Source: Phycisphaerales bacterium (GTDB lineage: Bacteria > Planctomycetota > Phycisphaerae > SM23-33). Taken from it: a stretch of 7,466 bases of DNA. Location of the stretch: NCBI GenBank assembly GCA_003153915.1, contig PMBX01000132.1, positions 1 to 7,466 on the forward strand, in the 5' to 3' direction. The stretch's first letter is position 1. Every line of letters starts with the position of its first letter. The translations under genes and the position numbers were made by a program. Shown here one piece after another: positions 1-6,007 of this stretch. The notes under the pieces are model-generated. The model was not told where the DNA came from. It did no database searches and saw only the letters and a list, made by a program, of their open reading frames with translations.

Positions 1-405
1 AAGGGCGCGGCAGCCTCGATGGAGGACGTGCTGGCGACAAAGGGAACCCTGGCGTTCATCGCCGACCAGGACGCGGGGCGCAAGGGCCTGTTCGTGGATT
101 TCTTCGGCCGCCCGGCCAGCACCTACAAGTCCATCGGCCTGATGGCGATGCAGTTCGGCGTGCCCATCGTTGTGGGGTACGGGCGACGGCTGGGGGAACC
201 GTTCACATTTGAGATCGGCGTGCAGCGGATCATCCACCCCGTTGAATGGGCCGGCAAAGCCGACCCGCTACGATGGATCACCCAGGAATATACCCACGCC
301 CTGGAGCAAATCGTCCGCGACGCCCCGGAACAATACCTCTGGGTCCACCGCCGCTGGAAACACCGGCCCAAGGGCGAGTCCCCCGGCCCCGACGGCGTGG
401 CGTGA
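1..405 (+). CDS. LpxL/HtrB-family lysophospholipid (lipid A) acyltransferase, 3' fragment
   Basis: This is the C-terminal 134 residues of an acyltransferase whose 5' end lies outside the window; the frame is open from base 1 and stops with TGA at 403-405. Family members move an acyl chain onto a lipid A precursor at the inner face of the cytoplasmic membrane. The visible part carries family hallmarks in order: ADQDAGRKG (nt 61-87), FFGRPAST, a hydrophobic GVPIVVGYGRR strand, and near the end PEQYLWVHRRWK (nt 325-360), which matches the 'PEQWLWxHRRWK' signature of LpxL/HtrB proteins. The catalytic HX4D motif would be upstream and cannot be seen. The internal ATG at 19 is not a credible start because the fold is already under way there. 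The gene is convergent with alr, with 44 bp between the two stops. The exact acyl donor and acceptor cannot be told from this fragment. Confidence 0.88.
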   Translation, partial: KGAAASMEDVLATKGTLAFIADQDAGRKGLFVDFFGRPASTYKSIGLMAMQFGVPIVVGYGRRLGEPFTFEIGVQRIIHPVEWAGKADPLRWITQEYTHALEQIVRDAPEQYLWVHRRWKHRPKGESPGPDGVA

Positions 406-449
406 CCGCGTCTGAAAACCTGTGGCTGAGCTGAACAACCTGCTCGGGT

Positions 450-1580
450 TTATCGCGTCAGGGTTGCTCGCAGGCGTTTTCCAAGCCGGCAGGTGATTTC
501 GTAGGGGATGGTTCCGGCCTGTCGGGCGAGGTTGGCGACGCTATGGGGAGCAGAAGGGTCTGGGGAGATGATCTCGACTTCGTCGCCGATGGCGGCGGAG
601 GGGGCGTCGGTGAGGTCGATGATGACCTGGTCCATGGAAACGCGGCCTCGCACGGGGGCGTCGTAGCCGGCGACGCGCATCGTGGCGCGGTTGGACAGGC
701 GGCGGAAGTAGCCGTCGGCGTAACCCACGGGCACCAGGCCAACGCGGCTGGGACGGGTGAACGTGTGCGTCAGGCCGTATCCACAACGGCTGCCGGCGGG
801 GAGGTCCTTGATCTGCATCAGCCGGGCCGTGAGGCGCAGGGCGGGGCGGAGCGGGAGGCGATGGTGCATGTCGTCGGAGGGCTGGTAACCGTAGACTGCG
901 ATGCCGGGCCGGACCATGTCCAGGCGAGCATCGCTCAGGTCGATGGTGGCCGCGGAGTTGGCGGCGTGGATGACCAGGCCGTCCCGCCCGCCGCCGGCTT
1001 CCACGGCGGCCAGGAAAAGTTTGAGTTGCTCGCGCGCATAGGATTTGTCGGCTTCGTCCGCGGTGGCCAGGTGAGTGTATATCCCCTCGAGTTTTACGCC
1101 GCGTTGCCTGCGCGCCTGGCGGATGAGCGGGCCGGCGGAATCTGCCGGGACGCCGCTGCGCCCCATGCCGCTGTCGATCTTGACATGGACGACGGCCTGG
1201 GCGGCGACCTTGGCAGCCGTTTCGGCGACGACGTCCAGTTCGCGCCCAGAGGCCACCGTCAGTGTAACGTTGCGGGAGATCAACTCGGCCAGGGCATCGA
1301 GGCGCTCCTGCCCGTCGGCCAACGCGCAGGCGGAGAAGAACATCAGGATCGCGCCCCCGTAGCCCAGGCCGCGCAGGTCAATGGCTTCTTGGGGGGTCGC
1401 AACGGCAAGGCAGTCTGCCCCGGCCTGGAGAGTGTCCAGCAGCAGCGCAAGTCCATGGCCGTAACAGTCGGCCTTGACCACGGCGCAGAGCTTGACTCCC
1501 GGCGCCAGCAGCCCGCGCAACAGCGCCAGGTTGCCCGCCACGGCGGAGGCGGAAATCTCGGCGGCAAGATAGCTCTCCAT
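450..1580 (-). CDS. alr: alanine racemase (PLP-dependent)
   Basis: This cytoplasmic enzyme interconverts L- and D-alanine, supplying D-alanine for peptidoglycan. Numbered from the ATG at 1580 it is 376 residues, normal for the family. The PLP-binding lysine is K36 in VVKADCYGHG, with the conserved Tyr at 40. K134 and R141 in VKIDSGMGR match the carbamylated lysine and substrate-side arginine of the Geobacillus enzyme. R224 in VRPGIAVYG contacts the PLP ring nitrogen in homologues. Y268 in CGYG is the second catalytic base, and M316 in RVSMDQ is also conserved. All key residues are present, so it should be active. A GTG five codons upstream (1595) is in frame, but the ATG has GGAG nine bases before it, whereas the GTG has no good ribosome-binding site. 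It is a single gene with its own upstream spacer and does not form a tight operon with the toxin-antitoxin pair. Confidence 0.96.
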   Translation of the reverse strand: MESYLAAEISASAVAGNLALLRGLLAPGVKLCAVVKADCYGHGLALLLDTLQAGADCLAVATPQEAIDLRGLGYGGAILMFFSACALADGQERLDALAELISRNVTLTVASGRELDVVAETAAKVAAQAVVHVKIDSGMGRSGVPADSAGPLIRQARRQRGVKLEGIYTHLATADEADKSYAREQLKLFLAAVEAGGGRDGLVIHAANSAATIDLSDARLDMVRPGIAVYGYQPSDDMHHRLPLRPALRLTARLMQIKDLPAGSRCGYGLTHTFTRPSRVGLVPVGYADGYFRRLSNRATMRVAGYDAPVRGRVSMDQVIIDLTDAPSAAIGDEVEIISPDPSAPHSVANLARQAGTIPYEITCRLGKRLRATLTR

Positions 1581-1603
1581 GCGGCTGCACTCCACGACAG
1601 AGA

Positions 1604-1655
1604 GGATATCCGATATTTACGCCAGTTTCGCCAATATATCGCCGCGCGGATATCC
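1604..1655. promoter_or_regulatory. two GGATATCC palindromes upstream of alr
   Basis: The perfect 8-bp palindrome GGATATCC occurs at 1604-1611 and again at 1648-1655, 44 bp apart, within about 75 bp of the alr start. The DNA between them is comparatively AT-rich (ATATTTAC, CAATATATC). The spacing is close to four helical turns, which would suit a dimeric regulator or a looping repressor, but no regulator gene is adjacent. I could not find a convincing -35/-10 pair for alr here. Chance occurrence of an 8-mer twice in 52 bp is unlikely but possible, so function is inference only. Confidence 0.3.
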
Positions 1656-1676
1656 CAACGATTTCCCTGAGTTTGG

Positions 1677-1781
1677 TCGTGCCACCCATTTTTTGCCATC
1701 CCCAAACGCAGTTTGGAGGTGTGCAGCTTTGGGGTGACGAACGTAACACACCCCCAACTCCCAAAGTTGGGGGTGGCACGA
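1677..1781. repeat. palindrome-rich intergenic element with 11-bp inverted ends
   Basis: The outer arms TCGTGCCACCC (1677-1687) and GGGTGGCACGA (1771-1781) are perfect inverted repeats. Inside are a CCAAAC/GTTTGG hairpin (1702-1707 with 1711-1716, loop GCA), a CCCCAAA/TTTGGGG pair (1700-1706 with 1728-1734), and a strong 11-bp stem (1749-1759 with 1765-1775, loop CCCAA). A further GGTGGCA/TGCCACC pairing reaches from 1772-1778 to about 1804-1810. No target-site duplication flanks the arms and nothing inside is coding, so it looks like a REP/MITE-like dispersed palindrome or a structured RNA rather than an insertion sequence. It sits downstream of the toxin gene stop and upstream of alr, where the stem could also act in transcription termination or insulation. 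Confidence 0.55.
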
Positions 1782-1834
1782 ATATCAAAGCCCGATTTGG
1801 GAATGCCACCTGGCGTCGTAGACGCTTGATCCCA

Positions 1835-2257
1835 TCAGCCGATCAACTCGCAGGCAACATCGAAATGGCCCGCCGAGCGCGCCAGCGCCTTGTCTGCCGT
1901 CAGCAGCGTCAGATCGTTGGCCGATGCTGCCGCCAGGTGCAGGGCGTCGGCTGCGCGAAGCGGGCTGGAAAATCCGCCGATCCAGTCCCTCGCCAGGCGA
2001 TACTCCGCCGCGTCGATGGGCACCAGGCCGTAGAAGCCCTCGGCAAGGTGTTTTTGGAAAAGGGCCAGAATCCGCCGCCCCGCCGCCGCCTCCAGTTCCC
2101 TGGCGCGTACCTTGGTTGCCACCTCGGAGTAAAGCTCCACCTCCACCAGGGGGCTGATCGTGGGCTGAGCGACCTTCCCCAGGGCCTTCTGAACCGCGCG
2201 GCTAAGCGGTTCGGGGCAGTAGTAGGCCGCCAGGACGCTGGTGTCGATGTAGGCCAT
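1835..2257 (-). CDS. PIN-domain ribonuclease toxin (VapC type)
   Basis: This is a 140-residue PIN-domain protein, the usual size of VapC toxins, which are Mg2+-dependent ribonucleases often cutting tRNA or rRNA. The acidic metal-binding set is visible: D5 in YIDTSVL, E41 in ISPLVEVEL, D104 in RAADALHLAAA and D122 in LTADKAL, so the active site appears intact. The ATG shares one base with the antitoxin stop (TGATG), indicating translational coupling. A GGAGGGG stretch in the antitoxin's last codons supplies the ribosome-binding site. No signal peptide or membrane segment is seen. The RNA target cannot be predicted from sequence. PIN domains also occur outside toxins, but the upstream Phd-like antitoxin makes the toxin role strong. 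Confidence 0.88.
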   Translation of the reverse strand: MAYIDTSVLAAYYCPEPLSRAVQKALGKVAQPTISPLVEVELYSEVATKVRARELEAAAGRRILALFQKHLAEGFYGLVPIDAAEYRLARDWIGGFSSPLRAADALHLAAASANDLTLLTADKALARSAGHFDVACELIG

Positions 2258-2496
2258 CAGTATCGCCCCTCCCGGCGGCGGTCAATTACGGTCTGCGACA
2301 GGGGCTTGCCCTTGATCTTGATCGAGGAGCGGAAATCGGACAGGTCCGGCAGCCGTTTGCCTTCGGCGGGGATGATGGGATCGACGCGGGCCACCTGCCG
2401 GCCTCGCCGGGTGATGACCGTCGAGCGGCCCCGCTGGGCGGCATCGACGATCTCGCTGAAACGCCGGCGTGCCTCGCGCATGTTCAAGCGGTTCAT
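2257..2496 (-). CDS. Phd/YefM-family antitoxin
   Basis: This small protein of 79 residues is the first gene of the toxin-antitoxin operon. The N-terminal half, MNRLNMREARRRFSEIVDAAQ followed by GRSTVITRRGRQVARVDPI, is the typical Phd/YefM DNA-binding and dimerisation domain ('reARrrfseiVdaa...g...vITrrGrpvA'). The C-terminal part (about residues 45-79, basic, ending DRRREGRY) would be the flexible toxin-neutralising tail. The start at 2496 is chosen because AAGGAG lies seven bases upstream (2504-2509) and homology begins there; an in-frame Met at 2613 would add 39 residues unlike the family and would run through the promoter. The antitoxin is expected to bind the PIN toxin and repress its own promoter. 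Pairing a Phd-like antitoxin with a VapC-like toxin is a known combination. Confidence 0.87.
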   Translation of the reverse strand: MNRLNMREARRRFSEIVDAAQRGRSTVITRRGRQVARVDPIIPAEGKRLPDLSDFRSSIKIKGKPLSQTVIDRRREGRY

Positions 2497-2523
2497 GGAC
2501 CGGCTCCTTATGTTACCACATGA

Positions 2524-2552
2524 AGTGTACACAATGGACGGCACACGGGCAA
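2524..2552 (-). promoter_or_regulatory. toxin-antitoxin promoter with overlapping TGTACA operator
   Basis: Reading the minus strand, TTGCCC (2552-2547) and TACACT (2529-2524) form a -35/-10 pair with exactly 17 bp spacing, each matching the sigma-70 consensus at four of six positions. The perfect palindrome GTGTACAC (2525-2532) overlaps the -10 box. Its core TGTACA is the hexamer that YefM antitoxins recognise in the E. coli yefM-yoeB operator. Transcription would start near 2516, leaving a leader of about 20 bases that contains the AAGGAG ribosome-binding site. Autorepression by the antitoxin, with or without toxin, is the natural inference. Confidence 0.55.
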
Positions 2553-2603
2553 GGAGAAAGCCGAAGGATGCCATGGACATTCCACCCGTCGAACAACCGG
2601 AAG

Positions 2604-2622
2604 CCCCCGGCACGGCCGGGGG
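2604..2622 (-). terminator. GC hairpin between the lyase gene and the toxin-antitoxin operon
   Basis: CCCCCGG (2604-2610) and CCGGGGG (2616-2622) form a perfect 7-bp stem with a 5-base loop, 63 bases beyond the stop codon of the heparinase-like gene. On the minus-strand transcript the sequence after the stem (CTTCCGGTTGTTCG) is only weakly U-rich, so this is a poor classical intrinsic terminator. It may be a Rho-independent-like or attenuating hairpin separating the two transcription units. A second small palindrome, GGCTTG-CC-CAAGCC (2668-2681), lies immediately after the stop. Confidence 0.35.
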
Positions 2623-2685
2623 ATATTTCCAAAAACAAGGCTGAAACCATACCCGTTCGGTGCACGGGGCTTGCCCAAGCCATTT

Positions 2686-5613
2686 TCATTGGCCCGCTCG
2701 GCCGGTTGTTATCTCTTTGACGGCGGAGGGATCGCCGGTGACGACGACGGGGCCGGAAGGCTCCAGCGAGACTTCCAGGAAGTCTGTCAGCCGATGGAGC
2801 GATATCCTCACGCCGGCGACGGAGCAGCTTGTCGCGTTGGCCAGGGTGATATGTCGAATCCGTCCGGCGGGGTCCTTGCGGATGAAGCACGCCTCGCCGT
2901 CGAGGCTCAGTTGCCAATCGCTCTGGAGGATCGCCTCGCCCGGCTTATATGCGGGTTGAAGCCCCTGGGGATTTTCCACATCGGCGGCGACAAACAAGTC
3001 GGTAAGCCCGCCGGCGGTCTTGACCTCCACGGCGACATGCGAGTCGCCGAAGTCGCGGCCTAGGGAATCTTTCAGCGTCAGCCGCCGCCAACCGGCCAGG
3101 ATGGGCCGATCCCGGTATGGTTCCATGACGGCAACGAAGGTGGAGGCCAGCGGGGCCGCATCGGCCCGTCGCAGGACCATCACGCGGGGAAGCCATGTCT
3201 CCTCGGCGTTGCTGTAGCTGCCCGGAACAAGCCAGCTTTCGCAGACCGACGCGGCCGCACCGGAGGTCAGGTCGATGTGGCGGAAGTGCAGGTCGGCTGG
3301 TGCGGGCAGAAGTTTGTAGCGGTCCTCGATCTTCCAGTCCGCCCACCAGCCGGGCGCGGGGGCCGGATCGGTCTGGAAGGCCCGCATCAGCGTTTCATGG
3401 CCGAAATCGGGCGCGGGCGCCAGCGACAGTCCGCCCGTGGTGACGGTACCGAAATGGCTGCCGGTGAACTTGGCGTGCTCCTTGCCGCCGACGACCCGGA
3501 AGATATCCAGGAAATAGAAGTCCCGCTCGTCGATGGCGGCGACCAGGACCGTACGCTCATATTGGCGGGACTTTTCGTAGATTTTCGCGCCGCTGGCGCG
3601 GACGGCATGGAGGACTTTTCCGTCTCCCCACATCTTTGTAGCACCGCCAATGGGTACAAACTCCCAGCCGTGGTCCTGGTTGGCCCCATCGACCAGGACG
3701 GTGTTGTGGGAAGCCGTACCGCGGTACCAGTTGCACTGTTTGCTCAACCAGCCGCCGTATTGGACCGGCGGATACCCCAGGTCGGGCATCAGGTCCAGTC
3801 CCATCGCAAAAAGCCCCAGGTTCATCCCGTCGGCGTGCGAATGCTTTCCGCCGGAGTCGTAGTCCAGCCAGACGGCAAAAGGATCGGCCTTGGACCCGCC
3901 CCGCAGGATGGCCAGGTGCCATTCCTTCTTGTCCACGCTGGCAAGGGGAATAATCGGACCTTCATCCTCGATGATCCGTCGTATCCGCCCTTCGACGGCA
4001 TCGGTATCCGGGAACATAGCGTCATAAGGGATGCCGTCGGCTTTCCCACCGTTGGCCTGGACCATCGCCTTGACGTAGGCCGTATCGCCGGTGGCCTCAT
4101 AGAGCCGCCACAGTAATGTCCAGTTGGTTGCCATGCCCGGCGCGGTGTCGCTGAATATGCTGCCGCGGTCCCAGTTGGGCACGGTAAGGAAGCTTCCACC
4201 GTACTGATCCGTGGTCTTGGCGAACCAGCCGGTGTCACCCGTGAGGGGGTAATATTTCTGGAAACACCAGGTGTCGATGTTGAACCGCCACGTCTTGGCC
4301 AGGGAAGGATGCTTACGGAGCATTTCCCGCAGGAAGCCGGGTTCGGCGTTGTCAAACTGCCCCAGCAGCATCGCCAGGCTTTGGAGGACCATGGAAGAGT
4401 AGCCGGCCAGTCCCTTTTCCCCCGTCACGCCGTCAACAGCGGTGGCTTCGTCGATTACCGCGCCGATCTGGGCCAACACATCCTGGCGATAGCGCGGCCA
4501 ATCCAACACCGCCTGAAGGGTTACTTGGCATGTTTCGCGCATCGGGAAGTTGCAGTGGATCTTCGCCGGGTGCGAAAAGGCGTCCGCCAGGATACGGTCC
4601 TCAATGTTCCGCCGGATGTCGCCGGAGGTCTTCTTGGGATTCTCCAGTCCCGCTTTGGCGGCCCGGCCGGCGAGGAACTCCACCAGCGCCGAATCGCCAT
4701 CGAAGCCCGAGGCAATAGCGTCGTAGGCAAACGCCATCACGCGCGTCTCCCCGCAGGAGTCGTGCCAGACGGAGACGTAGCCGTCATTGCCGGGGGTCTC
4801 GTATGTCAGGCCCTGGGTCCTGTAGTCAAAGGCTGGATAAAAATCGGCGATGCGGTCCAGCAGGATCGCCGCCCTGCGGGCATACTCCGAGCCGCCGGTC
4901 AGGACGTATGCGTCGGCCAACCTCATCAGCCCGCCGAGCACAGCCTGTTTCCATTGGCCGTAAATCAGGTAGGCCCCGATGAACCGCCAGCGGTTCTGTT
5001 CCTGCACAAAACCTTCCCCGTCGTCCACGCCGAAGGATCGCAACGGATCGGAAGGATCGGGATGTTCGGTGTTGAACAGCAGGGAGCGGTCGGCCTGGTG
5101 GGGCACGAAGACCCCCTGGGCATTCAGGCCTGACCGGTAGTAACGAAGGAAATCGTTCTTGGGGAACAGTTCCTTGCAGTGCGGGCAGCGGACCTTCCAC
5201 GGCTGGGCCAGGGCTTCCATCCGCCATTCGTACATCGGCACCTTAGCTTGGCACGAGGGGCAATAACCGTTGGACCAGACCATCCAGGTCCGGGTGATGC
5301 CCGGACCGAACATCAACGACCACAGGTCGTCGTAGGACATGTCCATCCAAGGCCGGCAGGCGGCCAGAAGGTTATCCCGTAGTGGTTTGGCCCAGGCCAG
5401 GTGCTCCACGTTGGCGCGTAACCGCTGTAACTTGTCCTGCGGAAAAAACATGCTTTGCCTCCCGGCGATGGTTCCTGCGAACTGGGTCGAACTTGGCTGG
5501 GAATCACTACCCACACCCGCCAAGACCGTCTGCTGCCACCAGCGGGCCGCTAGGAGCGATCCCGCCCCGGCAGCAGCGGCGGACTTGAGAAATTCCCTAC
5601 GCGACAATCCCAT
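2686..5613 (-). CDS. Tat-exported heparinase II/III-family polysaccharide lyase
   Basis: This 975-residue exported protein is probably a beta-eliminating lyase acting on a uronic-acid-containing or sulfated polysaccharide. It opens with a clear Tat signal: SRREFLK (4-10), a hydrophobic AAAAGAGSLL stretch and a likely cut after VLA (30-32). A four-cysteine zinc-ribbon-like insert follows: CPSC (118-121) and CPHC (143-146), ending LFPKNDF. Residues about 200-540 are Trp/Tyr-rich and helical, fitting the alpha-toroid domain. The C-terminal beta domain carries family hallmarks: GGKHSHADGMNLGLFAMG (588-605), where the HSHxD group is a metal/active-site motif, and RGTASHNTVLVDG (631-643). At 975 residues it exceeds most members (about 600-770); the extra length is mainly a C-terminal beta-rich part after about 780. 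The ribosome-binding site is weak (GAGAG). It is divergent from the dockerin/Calx-beta lyase gene. Substrate is not predictable; an alginate-lyase-like specificity is an alternative. Confidence 0.85.
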   Translation of the reverse strand: MGLSRREFLKSAAAAGAGSLLAARWWQQTVLAGVGSDSQPSSTQFAGTIAGRQSMFFPQDKLQRLRANVEHLAWAKPLRDNLLAACRPWMDMSYDDLWSLMFGPGITRTWMVWSNGYCPSCQAKVPMYEWRMEALAQPWKVRCPHCKELFPKNDFLRYYRSGLNAQGVFVPHQADRSLLFNTEHPDPSDPLRSFGVDDGEGFVQEQNRWRFIGAYLIYGQWKQAVLGGLMRLADAYVLTGGSEYARRAAILLDRIADFYPAFDYRTQGLTYETPGNDGYVSVWHDSCGETRVMAFAYDAIASGFDGDSALVEFLAGRAAKAGLENPKKTSGDIRRNIEDRILADAFSHPAKIHCNFPMRETCQVTLQAVLDWPRYRQDVLAQIGAVIDEATAVDGVTGEKGLAGYSSMVLQSLAMLLGQFDNAEPGFLREMLRKHPSLAKTWRFNIDTWCFQKYYPLTGDTGWFAKTTDQYGGSFLTVPNWDRGSIFSDTAPGMATNWTLLWRLYEATGDTAYVKAMVQANGGKADGIPYDAMFPDTDAVEGRIRRIIEDEGPIIPLASVDKKEWHLAILRGGSKADPFAVWLDYDSGGKHSHADGMNLGLFAMGLDLMPDLGYPPVQYGGWLSKQCNWYRGTASHNTVLVDGANQDHGWEFVPIGGATKMWGDGKVLHAVRASGAKIYEKSRQYERTVLVAAIDERDFYFLDIFRVVGGKEHAKFTGSHFGTVTTGGLSLAPAPDFGHETLMRAFQTDPAPAPGWWADWKIEDRYKLLPAPADLHFRHIDLTSGAAASVCESWLVPGSYSNAEETWLPRVMVLRRADAAPLASTFVAVMEPYRDRPILAGWRRLTLKDSLGRDFGDSHVAVEVKTAGGLTDLFVAADVENPQGLQPAYKPGEAILQSDWQLSLDGEACFIRKDPAGRIRHITLANATSCSVAGVRISLHRLTDFLEVSLEPSGPVVVTGDPSAVKEITTGRAGQ

Positions 5614-5911
5614 GACATCTCTCTACCCGGCTTATGATATCGTTTTACGCCACGGCCCGATTCTATCCAGTGCTTTCCTCCCTCCGCCAGCAACTTTGCC
5701 GCCGGCCTTGATGACGGGTCGTAAACGGCTATCCATCCAGGGGGCATATTCCTTGCGACATCATATCGCCCTTGGACTTTTTCTGGTTCATCAAGAGCCG
5801 CTTCGATACATGGAGGAAATCGCTTTGCCGGATTTTAACCGAAAGCCCTGCCGGCATATGGCGAGACATCCTCGATAATAAAAACGCGGCAGTGGTATCC
5901 CTTAATTGTTT

Positions 5912-5929
5912 ATAAGGTATAAACCTTAT
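5912..5929. promoter_or_regulatory. palindrome ATAAGGT-ATAA-ACCTTAT, candidate operator
   Basis: Perfect 7-bp arms flank a 4-base AT centre, ending seven bases upstream of the candidate -35 box of the rightward lyase gene. The symmetric AT-rich form and position fit a binding site for a dimeric activator or repressor. It is unlikely to be a terminator because the stem is AT-rich and no gene ends nearby. No regulator gene is present in the window to pair with it. Confidence 0.4.
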
Positions 5930-5935
5930 TTATCT

Positions 5936-5963
5936 TTGGAATCCGCCAGGATTATGGTATAAT
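5936..5963 (+). promoter_or_regulatory. sigma-70-type promoter for the dockerin/Calx-beta lyase gene
   Basis: A perfect TATAAT (5958-5963) is preceded by TGG, giving an extended -10 (TGn), and by TTGGAA (5936-5941; four of six to consensus) at 16 bp spacing. The predicted transcript would begin around 5970, exactly at the start of the hairpin at 5971-5986 and about 38 bases before the first candidate start codon. This is the best promoter in the window by consensus match. Confidence 0.6.
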
Positions 5964-5970
5964 AAAACGC

Positions 5971-5986
5971 AGGCAAGTTTATGCCT
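5971..5986 (+). ncRNA. 5' leader hairpin of the lyase mRNA
   Basis: AGGCA (5971-5975) pairs with TGCCT (5982-5986) around the loop AGTTTA, right at the predicted transcript start. Further short pairings follow: TCCT/AGGA (5986-5989 with 5997-6000), which would cover the AAGGA ribosome-binding site, and GCCC/GGGC (6002-6005 with 6015-6018) over the ATGATG start. The stems are short, so this may only be mRNA-end protection or modest translational control. It does not match a riboswitch class that I recognise. Confidence 0.3.
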
Positions 5987-6007
5987 CCTGACGTAAAGGA
6001 AGCCCCG

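Larger units (their letters stand above)
5614..6007. other. 394-bp divergent regulatory spacer between two lyase genes
   Basis: No credible gene is seen here on either strand. The right third (about 5870-5985) is markedly AT-rich compared with its surroundings and holds the promoter, palindrome and leader hairpin listed separately. An imperfect direct repeat is present: GATAATAAAAACGCGGCA (5874-5891) and TATAATAAAACGCAGGCA (5958-5975), 84 bases apart and related by a one-base insertion and a one-base deletion. The second copy contains the best -10 box, so the first may be an older or tandem promoter, though no good -35 precedes it. For the leftward lyase gene a TATCAT -10-like box lies at about 5627-5632 without a matching -35. 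Confidence 0.5.

Noticed and set aside
543..1670. Plus-strand open frame of 375 codons over alr
   Set aside because: High-GC antisense shadow; the minus strand encodes alanine racemase with every active-site residue.
2497..2613. N-terminal extension of the antitoxin to the Met at 2613
   Set aside because: The extra 39 residues do not resemble the family, and the extension would contain the -35/-10 boxes, operator and AAGGAG site that serve the start at 2496.
1673..2644. Plus-strand open frame of 323 codons over the toxin-antitoxin pair
   Set aside because: It runs through a palindromic spacer, both toxin-antitoxin genes and their promoter in antisense, with low-complexity Arg-rich sequence and no recognisable domain.
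5339..5878. Plus-strand open frame of 179 codons entering the divergent spacer
   Set aside because: More than half of it is antisense to the Tat signal and N-terminus of the heparinase-like protein, and the rest has no recognisable motif or ribosome-binding site.
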